The notes: generated by a model not told the origin, from the letters alone. A stretch of DNA of 64,000 nucleotides from Eleginops maclovinus (GCF_036324505.1 NC_086363.1:3393790-3457789), one strand, 5' to 3'. Numbered from the stretch's first letter, positions 13,201-31,880 are shown. Numbers and translations are program-made.

Positions 13201-16200
13201 TGTATGATGTCCACGTGGTGCCGGTAAGCATCAGCTACGAGCGGATCCTGGAGGAGACGCTTTACGCCAGAGAGCTGCTGGGTATTCCCAAACCCAAAGA
13301 GTCCACCTCAGTGAGTCACTCGCACATCTGTTTACGGACGAAGAATAGAACATGGAGACCTGTGTAACGTCATATTCATGTCTCCTTTTGTAGGGTCTGT
13401 TCAAAGCCAGAAAGGTCCTGAGTGAAGACTACGGCAGTATCCATGTGTACTTCGGTCAACCCGTGTCCGTCAGGAGTTTAGCCGAGGGCAGAGTTAACCG
13501 CCGGCAGTTCAACCTGCTACCACGGTACTATTCATCAACAGTACTTTATGTTTGTAGTCTTAGATGTCTCATGTGTACCTCATGTCTTTGCATGCATTTA
13601 ATTAGGTGATATGCATAAACCCCTCTCCATCCAATTGAACTTTATTGCAAAAACAGTTCAAGCTACCAAGTTTGTTCTGAAATATCTTGAGCGAAACATA
13701 TCCAACGTGACCTTGAGACAGGGCAGATAGCGACTGCAACCCGTTCTGTGTGACTGTGCCCTTCAATGTAGCAGCACGGATAGTTAAGTCAGTAAAGCTG
13801 TTATCTTTTTTTGGTAGAGGACGCCAGAAGGTGTTTTCGAAGTAGTATTTTGGAGCTGCATTCAGATTAGATGTGAGTCATGTGTTGCCATAGATGTGTC
13901 GCCGTGTCCCTGTTAGAAAAAGAGGTCTTCCATTCTTGAAAACGGACATCCAAACAACGTGTCTAATCAGAAATATGCTTTGAGTCTGGTGTTGATTCTG
14001 TCGGCTGTTTCTTTGTTTAGTCTAAGTTTCAGGTGTCAAATGTCCTTGTAACGTTTCAATCTAGTTCAGCCACAATATCTCCTCTTATCTTTCTCCCAAG
14101 ACCCAATGTTGTCTTGGTTAGCTAGACATTAGATAAGGAAGAATGTGCAGCTGTGGAGAGAGAAATGCTGGTAATATTTAGTCTGATCTTTTTGTAAATG
14201 AAACTGATGAGAGATTTTGGTGATTTATTTTATTTAATTCAAGAACATTTAGTCTCTTATTTTTATCAACAGTATTTCAGAGAGTGTTTAATGACGTCAT
14301 TGCTTTTATGTCCGAAAGAAAGGTTGTTACGAACATACTGAGTCATGTTTTGCTATTGCAAAGTTAACCCAGGTTTCCTGCTGTGTTTAATGCACTCTCA
14401 CTGTAATCACAGTCCCATGTTTTCGGCTCTTAAAGACACGGATACACTTTCCACCTGCAGACACATCTCCAGGAGGCCGGGCGAGGACATCCACAGCTTT
14501 GTGAACGACTCGGCTTACAAGCTGGTGCGGGCCCAGGAGGAGAACATGGTGCTGAAGCCCTGGGTCCTGCTGGCCTCGCTGCTGCTGCAGAACCACCACC
14601 AGGACCAGGAGCAGGACCAGGGGATGGCGGTGGACCAGCTGACTGCACAGGCCCTCTGGCTGCGGGACGTTTCCAGGCAGTACGGAGCCTTCCTCCACTG
14701 GCCCGGTACAGAACCAGTCCAAATGTTCGCCGTCACACTGACTCTCTGCATGCTGACTTATGAGAGCGCTCTGCCTGTTTTTAAAATGTGGTCCTAAGCT
14801 TATTGGAGCTTATTTTAAAATGCCAGAACATTAATATTTAACAGTGCGATTTTAGATAAGAATCTGAACGTGATATTTCGGAGGATTTTGCTATTTTTTA
14901 CAAACATTTTTGCCATGAATCCCTCAAATTTCACTTTTAAAAAAGGTCAAATTTGACATGGATTTGTACTAAGTTAAGCACGGATTTATTTTTAATAAGA
15001 GCAACGTAAAACAGTGAAACTAACAGGAAATGGTATGTTATATTTCTAGCACTTTCTGGAACAGTTAACTTGGCTCTAAAGTCCACAGAGGAGACAGTAA
15101 TGCATCCGTTGGTAAACAAACCTATTTATTGTGACAGAATGAACCTCAAACCACAGGCCCTAAATCTAAATTTGGAGATGTATACTTTCTTCTTCCTCGT
15201 CCAGTTCTGTCCCTTCTGATTTGTCTTGTTCCTCTCCCTCAGACCACATCCCTGCATCAGAGGTGGTTTCCTCCAGTCTCTCTCTGCATAGAGGTCTGGT
15301 GAGGCTCAGTGAGGGGAGAGTGCAGCTGGCTGTGGAACAAGGTGTGCTTTCTTCTTTTAATATCTTTATTTCAGGTAGTGTGTCATTCTTATTTTAAATA
15401 ACAGTGAGGCAATTCCACAAAGTGAAGTTACAGAGTAAATTTAGATCATTACCAAAAGTGATTTTCAGTTTGACATCTTCTGACTCTATGCAGCAGGAGG
15501 ACCGGCGGTACCAGGGGAGGCTCCCAGCACCACCTCCCCAGAAGAGGAGCTCCTGAACCAGGCAGTGGTGATCCTCTCCTGCGCCTCCTACAGGAACCAG
15601 GCGCTGCACGTCTTCCTCCGCCCAGCCCTGCTGGCCTCAGCCATCCACACCGCCTCCTCCACCCTGAAACGTAAGGCTGGGACACAGTTCGCCTTCTTTA
15701 AATGAGCTGCTCTCTGTGGAAAGGCTCCTTTTTACTCGAAGAAATGTAGGCAGTGATGCTCTAGAACTTCCATAAACGTATGCTAAGCTTTCATACACCT
15801 TTTTTACAGGATTAAAGTGGTGCTTTAAGATGTTTGACTTCATTTTTGGTATATTTCTTACAGTACAAGGTGGTCAGTTTGTCCAATTTTGGAGAAAGAG
15901 ACAGGAGTGTGTACAGTAAATCTGACTGCTTGATATTCCTTATGTGTGTTTTTCCAGAGGACGTCTTCAACAGCTTCAGCTTCCTCAGAAACATTTTCTC
16001 CAATGAGTTCATCCTCTGTCCTGGAGCCACAGTGCAGGTGAGGAGCAACATGTATTTAGCATTGTGCCTAAAATATCATTTTTTTAGAAAACTGGTTAAA
16101 TGTTTTTTTTCAACACTACTTGTTCTTTGTTTTTAAACAATGTGTGAATAAAAAATATATAAATATAAATGCAAAAAATGATAATAAAAAAACAATTATT

Positions 16201-16548
16201 AATCTAATTAATTGAATTGATAATATACAAATAAATAATAATCATATTAAGAACATATTTAAAGTTATTTTAGATTGTTTGTTTATAATACGTGACTCCC
16301 GCTGTGTGTCCTGTAGGACTTTGAGGAGGCCTGTTTCCTGCTGGGGAAGACTGGAGTGCTGCAGGTGACCCAACAGGAGGTTCTGGTCACAGAAAGCGGA
16401 CACAGAACTCTGTCCTTCCTCACCAACATGCTGGATCCCTTCCTACAGGGATACCAGGTGAGTACTAACAACCAGAACTATTTGAAAGTGTGTGTGTTAG
16501 ACTAAAGATGTACCCTAGAGGGTGCTGCTGATACACGTTTTAAGACCT

Positions 16549-16620
<72 letters not shown>

Positions 16621-16781
16621 TATCAGGTGGTGTGCAGGTTCCTGTGTGAAGAAGCCACTGAGACTCTGACAGAAAAACAGTTTATCCCTGCCGTCCGGAA
16701 GTTCATCATCAAGCATCTTTTAGCAGGTTTCTCACATTATATCTACTTTTGCTTTTATCTCAGTCCTCGACAGAATATACT

Positions 16782-16814
<33 letters not shown>

Positions 16815-17806
16815 GTTCAGGCAGTTTAAGATACACCGAGGTGTTGTCGTCTGACCTCCAGAAGAACTCTCTGGCAGCTTTGCTCAGACTGGGAGCGGTG
16901 CGGAAAATCAAAGGGTATGTTGGTTTTGATCATCTTTCTGTCCCTGCTCGGTTGAACTGGCCGGCATTTCAAAAACATTCTCTGCAAACTACCTGAACCC
17001 TATTTTTACATGCAAGTAGTTCTGCTTCTTTATGCACAAAGCCATCATTTATGTCAACCCCTGTTTTTCCAAAAAATATGCTTTCATGCAATGCATTCTG
17101 GGAGATGTAGGCACAGTTCTGCAAGCAGGATAATTCAGCTTTCTCTAACGATGTAGCAAGAAAGGAGGAATTTATTTCTTCAACTGATGAACTGATTGCA
17201 TTCCCACATAAATGGGGAAAGATGTTACCATTTTACAAGATTTTATTAAATAATTATTCACATTATAACTCTCATGATAGGAGCGCCATGCAGATCATTT
17301 TCTCTGAATTATTCTTATTTTTTACTGTATTTTATTTATTGATTTCTTGTTTTATTCAATCCTGTGTTTATTGGCTTGTTGTGGTTTCAAGTGTTCAATA
17401 AATCACCAAGTTTTGTGTTATTTATTATCTGGGAATAGGGAGTATTTTTTCATTGTGGTACCGTTTGTGCATGAAAATTGTTTTATAAATAAGGTTTGAT
17501 AAATTGATTGAACGTCCTACAGAAAGAGCTGTTAAAGTTTTTCACTTCTACCAAAGAAATAGTCCCTGTGAGTTTGATTTTGTGCTGAGAAATAACCGCT
17601 GAATGTTTTTCACCTCAGCGTGGAGCAGGGGACGCTAAAGGTGGACAAGGTGATGGTGAACTCATTGGAGGACACTTTAGGTGAGAAATAATCAGCCAGC
17701 GAGAGAAAGAGTGTTTTGTTTCTCTTGAGGAACTTTAAATACAAGTGTCTCTCTTTGTCTAGGAGGAAAACTTCCCACTCAGAAAGCTGTCGCCGCTCGC
17801 CTCTAA
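10205..17806 (+). CDS. gnpat: GNPAT, dihydroxyacetone-phosphate acyltransferase (complete)
   Basis: Peroxisomal enzyme that acylates dihydroxyacetone phosphate, the first step of ether-lipid/plasmalogen synthesis. Seventeen exons with matching phases: 10205-10228, 10957-11148, 11632-11808, 11883-12012, 12564-12691, 12848-12923, 13159-13310, 13394-13524, 14461-14705, 15243-15341, 15494-15670, 15958-16037, 16317-16457, 16627-16726, 16821-16914, 17619-17680, 17763-17806. They sum to 2052 bases, 683 residues plus stop, close to human GNPAT (about 680). Acyltransferase blocks: HRSYMD (HX4D; His about 147, Asp about 152), GAFFIRR (about 190-196), FFLEGTRSR (about 225-233), VPVSISY (about 263-269). 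The C-terminus is ARL, a PTS1-type signal where mammals have AKL. Exon 1 holds only eight codons, and the exon 2 acceptor (TAATAG) has a weak pyrimidine tract, so that junction is the least certain. Confidence 0.93.
16551..16619. repeat. (GT)n before GNPAT exon 14
   Basis: GT array ending only seven bases before the exon 14 start; the acceptor reads GTATCAG with no pyrimidine tract. Confidence 0.95.
16784..16813. repeat. (GT)n before GNPAT exon 15
   Basis: GT array followed by TGTTCAG and exon 15 at 16821. Confidence 0.95.
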
Positions 17807-18745
17807 TTCACCGACCTCGTTAAGCAGAAAGGAGACAGAGGAGAGTCACTTTTTTTTACCTGCATCGACGGAGTCTCTGCTTTCCTGTGCGTGGTCGGGT
17901 TCACTCGCACTACGAAACAAAAGAGTGGAAAATCTGGTGACAGCTCAATTTATTTTGCAATGTTTTTTATTCCCCCACCTTCCATTCACCTCTCTTTCAG
18001 TACGCCTTCTTTCTTCCTCTCAGAACTTTCTATTAAAAATGTTTTATACAAATTTATAACGCCAGATGATGGGTAAGGCCTTCAAAATAAGGTGCATCTC
18101 TGAGCTCCGAAACACTGACCTTTTGCTACGAGCGGCCTTATGAAAGCTCCTGAATATGCCAAATCCACTTAGGCTGCTGGACGCTTTCCATTAATGTGTT
18201 TTATGTGTTTCCTTTAACATTCAGCGTGGACTGGTTATTATCTGCGTGTCTTCTCTCTGTCGTTCTGAGCACTTTAATGAATTTATTTATGCACGTTGGT
18301 GTGGGCCTTTATCTAACACTCTTTCGACTCACTTCTTTTTTCTGTTTTCTGTGAAACAGAAGTTGCTCATAAGAAGATTCGGCTGGTTAAATATTGTATC
18401 TTTTGATAAAGAAACATGTTTTCCTGAACTGAACTTGCCACAAACCCAATGCCTACATCGACATTAGCTTGTGGGTGTCATTTCTGAATTTAAAACCCAC
18501 CCTGTGATCTTTTGCCAACACTCATTCGTCGTCGTTTACATATCGGAGAAAATGCTACGTGATTAATGCGTAGAATATTTGCCAACGACAAAGTTTCACT
18601 GAACCAGCTACACCAAAGGAACACGTTTCTATTTCCTGTTTGATATCATTCACATCTTTTCCCGTATGCCTAGAATAGTTAGCCACGTTGCGTTATTGTT
18701 GTGCATCAGAGTAGTACAATAAAACAGTTTATTGTAAAGTTTATT
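17807..18745 (+). other. GNPAT 3' UTR
   Basis: Non-coding sequence after the TAA, with an ATTAAA at 18032-18037 and an AATAAA at 18718-18723. Either could end the transcript; the second is the stronger hexamer. No exon-like open frame is present. Confidence 0.45.
18718..18723 (+). terminator. Candidate distal poly(A) signal of GNPAT
   Basis: Canonical AATAAA about 910 bases after the GNPAT stop, followed by T-rich sequence (CAGTTTATTGTAAAGTTTATTT). A weaker ATTAAA lies about 690 bases upstream. Confidence 0.4.
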
Positions 18746-19556
18746 TAAATTCAAAGCCAGAAAAACGTGGTATAGTTTTGTTACAAGGGAAGAAAGAGAA
18801 GGCAACATAAAGGAAGATATGAGCGGTAGCTGTTACGGAAAGTAAGAGGGACAATGCTAATGAAATGCTAATGAAGCAGCAGAGTGATAGATCAGGACTT
18901 AACGTAAAAGGATCAATACAATTAGAAAACAGCTGATTTTTTTAGGTCTCAGGTGGAGCTACTTCGCTGATATGATGTTCATAAGGGTGTCATTTATACA
19001 AGAACATTTCCAATTGGATTAGTTAAAAAAATATGAAATTTAAAGCTATTTATTCGTAGCAAATTAGCATTGTTGTATTTTGTTGAATCCCATTGCAGCG
19101 CTCGAAGCAGATTTGTTTTGTTTGTTCTAAAAGCAGGCAGAGCTGGGTGGTGTTTTCATGTTGTTGTTGAACAAAAAAAAAAACCCAGGTTCTCCGACAC
19201 TCAACGAAGAAGAGGTTTAAATTTGGTTCTTCGGCCATAACGCCCGCCCCTGTAGCACGGCGGGTGTTGATGGAAATGTTTTCGATGCCAATATGAAACC
19301 TTAGTTGCCTCAACACTTTGATAACCTTTTGAGGAACATGTTCCTCTACCCAAATTCCTCCTTACAGCGTAGCCAGATCGATTTCAAAACATTTAAATGC
19401 CACCTCTAACTTTCATTGCCAAATTGTACTTATTGTAAAACGTCTACACACTGATGTTTACTCAACCAACAACAACTCTGACACGTCCAAAGTGTAGTCT
19501 ACATGTGTTTCTGTTTTTATTAAACAAGTTTTATACCGTATGATGTAAAATATTTC

Positions 19557-19598
<42 letters not shown>

Positions 19599-20406
19599 AC
19601 TTCTATGTGTAAGTGTGTGCATTGGGTGAGGCCTTTTAGTACCGACTGTACAGGCTGATGAAATCCAAAAGCATGTTAATAAAGCGTGTTTTGAAGTACA
19701 CATCTCAGCCCTCATTGCATCTTTTTTGAAGATAAATTCTGCATCTAAGTCCAATTAAAAATTGGACTTAATTATTCTGATTTATCCAAAGTGTGTTTGA
19801 ACCTCTTGTGACAAACAGCTGAGAGAAATAATTTGATCTTAATGAATAAAAACATGATCATATTCAATAATCCTGATGTGTTTATACATATTTAAAGAAC
19901 TTAACTTAAAGTAAAAAGGGCTGAGAAAATACTTGCATTGGAACCATGAAGTATTAATATGTGAATATTATTTGCAAAATTCCCTTAAAATATGAAAAGT
20001 AAAATTGTGGGGAGAAATATTCCCTGTAGTGTTTATTGAATATATGTGATGTTTCTGAATAAATGTTATAGCTGCATTAATGTCTACGTTGCATGTTACT
20101 GCTGAAGATGTGTAAGTTTGTCCTCAATTGGACTTCTTTATATTCTAAAAGTGATTTTAATCTATTAATTTGTTATCTTTTATAAGATAATCATATATTT
20201 CTCAGAGTTTCTCAGCAAAAATATACCTTTTTTTTCTACTTTTAGGCAATGCATTTTCAAGCTGATCCAAAATGATTTATTTACAAAGAAAAAGGAACAG
20301 TTTCTCAATTAGTATCGTATTATCTCAGTACATAAAGGAACACTTCACATTACAAACAATGAACACATGAGACACACAGAAGTTTGATTAGCTGTAAGGC
20401 ACTTTT
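18746..20406. other. Intergenic stretch with one (GT)n array
   Basis: AT-rich unique-looking sequence between the GNPAT 3' UTR and the tRNA region. A (GT)n array lies at 19561-19597. No exon, RNA gene or clear element was recognised. Confidence 0.5.
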
Positions 20407-20588
20407 AAAATGACCCACATCCGCATTCGCATTGACCCATCCCATCTCGGCACCTTTCAGGGACTTGAACCATCCAAGCCACCGCCATTTTACCAGGAGT
20501 GGGGTTCGAACCCACGAGGGCTGATGCCCATTGGATCTTAAGTCCAACGCCTTAACCACTCGGCCATCCTGGTTGAAAAATGACCCAC
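20407..20588 (-). mobile_element. Possible tRNA-Leu-headed insertion with 12-bp direct repeats
   Basis: AAAATGACCCAC occurs exactly at 20407-20418 and 20577-20588. Between the copies lie the tRNA-Leu gene and about 70 bases of trailer on its 3' side, which contains another B-box-like GGTTCAAGTCC. The repeat length fits an LINE-type target-site duplication. No poly(A) or simple tail is obvious, so chance or local duplication remains possible. Confidence 0.35.
20491..20573 (-). tRNA. tRNA-Leu (anticodon UAA)
   Basis: The minus strand from 20573 to 20491 reads as an intact 83-base class II tRNA. The acceptor stem ACCAGGA pairs with TCCTGGT and is followed by discriminator A. The A box is TGGCCGAGTGGTTAAGG. 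The anticodon stem-loop contains ACTTAAGAT, giving UAA. The variable arm is long, and the T arm is GTGGGTTCGAACCCCAC with an intact B box. It closely resembles the vertebrate cytoplasmic tRNA-Leu-TAA gene. No T run of four or more follows immediately; the first on this strand is about 80 bases downstream (+ strand AAAA at 20407-20410). A 12-bp direct repeat brackets the gene plus about 70 bases of trailer, so it may be a mobile copy. Confidence 0.9.
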
Positions 20589-20760
20589 TTTGCATTGTTT
20601 CTAAAGACAGTACTTGATTAAATGTTCAAATTCACAGCTGCAAATAATTAATAACAAATCAGGGAGAAACTTTATTCTGCAAACTTCTGATGCAGATAAC
20701 ATAGGACTGACCTCTAGGTGTCAGACTTGCCTCTCTGTGAGCACGTTGTGCATAGCATAA

Positions 20761-20891
<131 letters not shown>

Positions 20892-21038
20892 CAGTATTTT
20901 TCATCATGTTTTGTGACTCTTGCTGCTGAGTAAGAGACTGCTGCCACCACTTTCCATCCATAGTGCCCCTTTCTCTCACACTCAGTCAGTCTCTGACAAA
21001 TTATAGGTTCATCTAAAGTTACCATACCAAATTGCTTA

Positions 21039-21176
<138 letters not shown>

Positions 21177-21323
21177 CACTCGGGTCCATCCATCCATACT
21201 AGTGCTGCCTTCTCTTTCTCTCCATCCATATCTGTCTCCTTGGTGCTTGGTTTATAATAGTGTCAGCCACAGCCATATCAGCACTTTATCTGCTACATTA
21301 TGACAAGCTGTATTGAATGAGGG

Positions 21324-21423
<100 letters not shown>

Positions 21424-21535
21424 GGGCGTAATAAACTACTTTCTGACTCGTGGCAGTCGCTGGGAAACAACAGCAGCAGACAGAAGTGCAGTGTGTTTGG
21501 TTTTGTTCCTCTAAATCTGGTCTGTTACTCCTTTT

Positions 21536-21537
<2 letters not shown>

Positions 21538-21572
<35 letters not shown>

Positions 21573-21582
21573 TGTGTGTGTG
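21538..21582. repeat. (GT)n array, opposite orientation
   Basis: GT array with one T substitution, inverted relative to the three AC arrays on its left. Confidence 0.95.
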
Positions 21583-21856
21583 AGACTGAGTGCTGGAACC
21601 CTGAGGGGGTTGTGGAGGTCTATATGTAAGGAATTGATTGGAAGAGAAAGGGACCCTTGTGTATAATGTTTCAGCGGTTAACCTTAGGTAATGGTCGGTT
21701 GATGGATTCAGCTCATTTGCTGCAGCAGATCCTGTTTATCAGCGCTGTGCTGCAGGCTGTGGCATTTACATAAAATGCTGGGGGGGGGGGAGGGGGCAGG
21801 GATCTCTGAGGAGAGTCCCGGTTATTGTAACTACTATACTTTTATGTTTACTTTTA

Positions 21857-22158
21857 CATGTCTCCATGCTTTAATGTTCAAAAAGCTGGCCAGCTCTGTT
21901 GTGATTGGTCAACCACTTATAGATGTCCCGCCCCTTTAGCCTATCACATACAATGTGTTGGAGCTTGTTGTGAGTGTAACATGCTGATGTCACTATACTA
22001 GGAGTAAACAAAGGAGTCCGATTCAGGCAGGGGTGGAGTGTGTTGTAGAGAAACTCACTCTGGAGGAATTTTAGCCTTTGCAGACCATTTACATGCACTA
22101 AAAACCTATATAGTACAGTACAGGAAAACCCCCACAATGCATAATAGGGCCTCTTTAA
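21857..22158 (-). mobile_element. TTAA-family element, minus orientation
   Basis: The high-coordinate end reads ATAATAGGGCCTCTTTAA, the inverted 5' end of the family. Inside are TGCAGACCATTTACATGCA, CCCGCCCCTTTAGCCTATCA and ACATGTCTCCATGCTTTAA, all shared with the copies at 32485 and 36350. The low-coordinate end is indistinct. Confidence 0.7.
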
Positions 22159-25850
<3,692 letters not shown>

Positions 25851-25869
25851 AGTATGGCAAACATTCAAC

Positions 25870-26030
25870 TGGTAAATGATCCCTTATTGCCAAACTCCAA
25901 ACTCAAATTCAAAAATGAAACAACAATTCCAAATTCAAATTTTCCATTCCAATTACAAATACCAATTGCCAATTCCAGGTTTCAATTCCAATACCTAATT
26001 TCAATTAAAGGTACCATTCCACATTTCAAA
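25870..26030. repeat. Degenerate ATTCCAA-type short-unit repeat
   Basis: About 160 bases built from variants of ATTCCAAA, ATTCAAAT and ATTACAAATACC in irregular register, like an eroded 6-8-bp tandem repeat. No coding or element homology was seen. Confidence 0.6.
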
Positions 26031-26039
26031 TATGGATGC

Positions 26040-27812
<1,773 letters not shown>

Positions 27813-27915
27813 TGTTTTCTCTCCGGTTAAAGTGCTCAGTTTGCCCAAGTTGAGTGATTGCTTCTTGAGTCAAGACAAGCTGATGATAGGCACCGGTGAC
27901 AGAGCACGACGGGAG

Positions 27916-27918
<3 letters not shown>

Positions 27919-27993
<75 letters not shown>

Positions 27994-28029
27994 GTGTGTG
28001 TGTGTGTGTGCGTGTGTGCGTGTGTGTGT
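27919..28029. repeat. (TG)n array with CG interruptions
   Basis: TG array of about 111 bases with three GC substitutions near its right end. Confidence 0.97.
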
Positions 28030-28269
28030 AAAGGCAGACGTTAGACATGTGTCAGAGCTGCCCGTTAGTGAAGTTAAAAGCGGACAAACTAAAGATTTAA
28101 GCTCGTGTAAAGGGAAGTGGGCGCAGCGTTAGCGTTACTTTCAGTCTGTCATTTTCTAGAACGTTCTTTAGATATTTCAAAAGTATGACTGTGTTGAATA
28201 CTTCCATCCTGTTAGCCATCTTAAGCTTTTCTATATTTACTATCTACACTAATGCGTCCATCATATTAC

Positions 28270-28500
28270 CTAACTAGGTATCTGGTCTGCTCGTCCTCTA
28301 GCACCAGGGAGTGATAAAGGGAATTCAGATTTGTCATTTGGCAAATAGGCTCAATGAAATGACGACACAAAAGGTGAGCTTTCTGTGATTGGTTCGATCT
28401 GGGATCAGCGCTCATACCAACCCAGATGAACAGCTTCAAGGGGTTAACCCTCCATGTTCGGTTCAACTGGACCAAACGAGGCTGGTGTGAGAGCATCCAA
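28270..28500. mobile_element. Possible remnant of a dispersed DNA element
   Basis: The segment ending GGTTCAACTGGACCAAACGA and GGTGTGAGAGCATCC resembles ends of widespread fish DNA elements remembered from other loci. No second copy or terminal repeat pair was found in this window. Confidence 0.25.
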
Positions 28501-28529
28501 AGAAGTAGGAGAACCCAACCCTAACCCTA

Positions 28530-31357
28530 AGGTTTAGATTGTTAGAATGATTTCAGCATTCCTTTATCCCCGAGAGCTAGTGCCCTTCGCAGCGCTACGC
28601 CTTTCCCTAACCTGACCCCGCCAGCGCCTCAGGGACCGACTCCCCCTGCCATTGGGTTTTCATTGGGATTTAAATTTTATTATTATTTTGTTTTATTTAA
28701 TATTTTAACTGGACTTTATAGATCATTTTTAGAACATTTTAACATTCTTTTATGACTGAGATGACATCCTTACATTTATTACAAATATTTCAGATTTGGA
28801 AATACATGGTTGACACTGGACAGAAAGGAAACAAAAAGCATTGTATTTTCGTGATTAAGTAGGGTAGCATTATAGTTGCGTAAAATGGAAAATACGTTAG
28901 TAAAGTGGCTTCAATTTGTACCTAAGTACAGGCCTTGAGTTAATGGACTTACATTCCACCTGTGATGGTTTCCCGTATCAGCAACATTCATTATAACATT
29001 TCTACAACTTGCATGTTTGAAGGTTGTGTGTTCAAAAAGACAGACAGGTCAGGTGGGTTCAGAGGAAGACGTGTTGTCAGTCTGTCAACACACAGGTCAT
29101 TCTCAGTAAGCATTGGTCAAGAGACAGCGGGAGCAGCAAAGTAAAAGTTAGAAGCAGAATGTGTAAAGGTGTGAGCTTTGAAGGCTTAAGGCTGTCAAAA
29201 CCTTAATCTATCTGTCATGAGTCGTGTGGACGCCGGGCTTAAAGTTGCCTGGATGTTGGACGGATGTCATTTAGACATTTCAAGCTGACATTTTATTCCC
29301 CTACACAGGACCTTCTCTTCATCCTCGCTACGAACTGCCAGGCATCAGATGATGTGCTGTAGACACATCTGTCTCAAAGGTAAACTTTAATAAATGCAAT
29401 TAGATAGTGCGGGGCAATGAAGCATAAAGAAAACTGGGTTATAAAGACAAATAACTGATTGTTTTCATGACAACATTTGACTAAAATCCAATTAAAAAAG
29501 GTATGTCTACTTGTTAAATGTATCTATACATGTCCACATTAAATGGGAGTCTCATGACACAGAAGCCGTTGAAAATCAAGATAGAGAAACGGCTAAAATG
29601 TGCATAAAAAATACAAAAAGCTCTTAAAACAAATAAAAAGAGGTGTGTCTTACTGGTGTGGTTTGAGAGATCACATATATGGAAGCTATTTAAAAAAGAA
29701 ATACAATTAATAACCTGCTGATTATTCATATAATAAATAGATAAAGCACTATGGAAAGAGGTGTGAGAAGACAGAAGAAGCTCCCGATAGCATGTAACTC
29801 TGAGGAAGACAACGCCGGATCCAGAGGGTTGAAGATCCACCCTAAAATAAAGAAGTGTATCAACACCACGAGGATGTGAATTTCCCCAAATCAGCAGAAC
29901 CAGCAGAGGGACGGCTAGTAGCTTGATGTATACCGTCTTGTCAATACGTGTGTGTGAGTGTCAGGTGTTTATGTGCAGGGTGTGTGTGAGCAAGTAGATA
30001 TTCTTACTGGGTGTGATTTAATGTCTGCAGGGCTAAATTAAATCATTTCTCAAGGCCTCTCCTGTCCAGGGTGTCACACAGAAAGATAACGCTGTCGATG
30101 CAAACTCAGCGTCACAGAAAAACACTCTGAGGGCGGAGCCGAGAGGAACTTACACCATCAAACTGAAGAAATAGACATAGAAAATGTGAATGATCCAGCT
30201 TTACCTTAATTAGGGTCAAGATTATGTAATGAAAAGCAACTCTGTAGTTATTGTTTTCATTAAAACCACATGATGTGTCAGAATCCCTCGATAAAATACT
30301 CAAGCACTTGTCTTTGTTGTGGATTTAAAAACTGTTGTCTCACATCTCTTTTCAGTGAATCGTTGTGTTTACAGTACATTTACATCCCTAACTTCACTTT
30401 ATAACGTCTTTATCCGAAATGTGTTCACCCATAAGACCGATACAAGAAGGAATCATTTGGTTGCCTGACTTCCTGATGAGTAAATAAATACTTTGTGTTG
30501 TCATTCACTAACAGTAGTCTACACACAGGTTTTTAAAAATAGATGCTGAGCAAATCTGAACACCGACACTAGCTGCGGGTAGTAATCCTGTCATGCTATA
30601 AATCAGACTCTTATTAACCCCTGGGCGGCTGAATTTTAAAGTGACATCAACACATCTCAGGGGGAGCATTAAACACTCTTTAATCCTGTGATCAGGGTCA
30701 GATTGTGCCCTGGATTTAAAGGGAAGTTGTAGTTCAGAGACACTGTGTAAATGTGTGGATGCTGGAGGGCACGCATGACCATAAAGTATGGAATTTCCCC
30801 TCCAAACAGAACACTATGATGAATGTTTGGTACAGGAACGCTTTTGATTTAATAGCTCTATTTATTTGCAATGACTTGTTGTGAAGAGAGGGTCACATTT
30901 CAAACATCATTTTAAAATCATTTTAAAATCCTGAAATCGTTACTTCATTAAAAGCTGATAATAAAACCAATATTTTCCCCTTAACAAGAGAAAAGTGTTG
31001 CTGAGTTCTTAAGAAATAAAACTATATGAATGTGATCCTTAAACTTTCCAAGAGGTTAGTTTTAAACACAAGAAGATGAACAATAAAAAACGTGCAGAAT
31101 TTTGCTCCAAATTTTGTCAATATAACTTTTCACATGCTGTCATCACGTGACGATTGTGGGTTTTCATTAAAGGCTGATAATTCCACCAATATTTTAAGAC
31201 AAAAGCTCTATTTTAGTTCAAATGTACTTCCTTTAATTTTAAACAAAACTCTAACACACAAGATATACAATAAATCTACGGTATATCTTAGTGTAAAACC
31301 CACAAAGCAACTCGACAACTGGTAATGTAATGTTTACCTTACCTTTTTAATTCCCTT
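28530..31357. other. Gene-free AT-rich intergenic stretch
   Basis: Short open frames only, none with family resemblance or splice context. No long simple repeat or paired terminal repeats seen. Confidence 0.4.
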
Positions 31358-31372
31358 ACACACACACACACA

Positions 31373-31449
<77 letters not shown>
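31358..31449. repeat. (AC)n array
   Basis: AC array of about 92 bases with one T interruption near 31379. Confidence 0.97.
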
Positions 31450-31451
<2 letters not shown>

Positions 31452-31618
31452 TTCTACCTGCCAATATATCACAGCCTCTAGGTAGGAAGATTGATGGCAT
31501 TAAATTGCTTCTATCCAGGTTTTTTTATCAGGATTTACAGGCGTCGCTGTACCTAGAGCTTTCCAGCACCACTCCCTTCCATAAATCATCTGTTTTCACC
31601 TTACCACCACTCTCTCTC

Positions 31619-31670
31619 CACACACACACACACACACACGCACGCACACACGCGCACAAATCTACACACA
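31619..31670. repeat. Interrupted (AC)n array
   Basis: Short AC array breaking up into ACGC and CGCG variants, next to the larger array at 31746. Confidence 0.85.
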
Positions 31671-31745
31671 CATAGACTTTGGGATATGGTTTTAACAAGA
31701 TGGATGACCTCTTTGCCGTCTGCTGCCAAAATGAACCTTAACCCG

Positions 31746-31880
<135 letters not shown>

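Noticed and set aside
14387..14751. Minus-strand frames of 72-111 codons over GNPAT exon 9
   Set aside because: They are antisense shadows of a real GC-rich exon.
28519..28530. Telomere-like CCCTAACCCTAA
   Set aside because: Only two units; too short to be an interstitial telomere or fusion scar.
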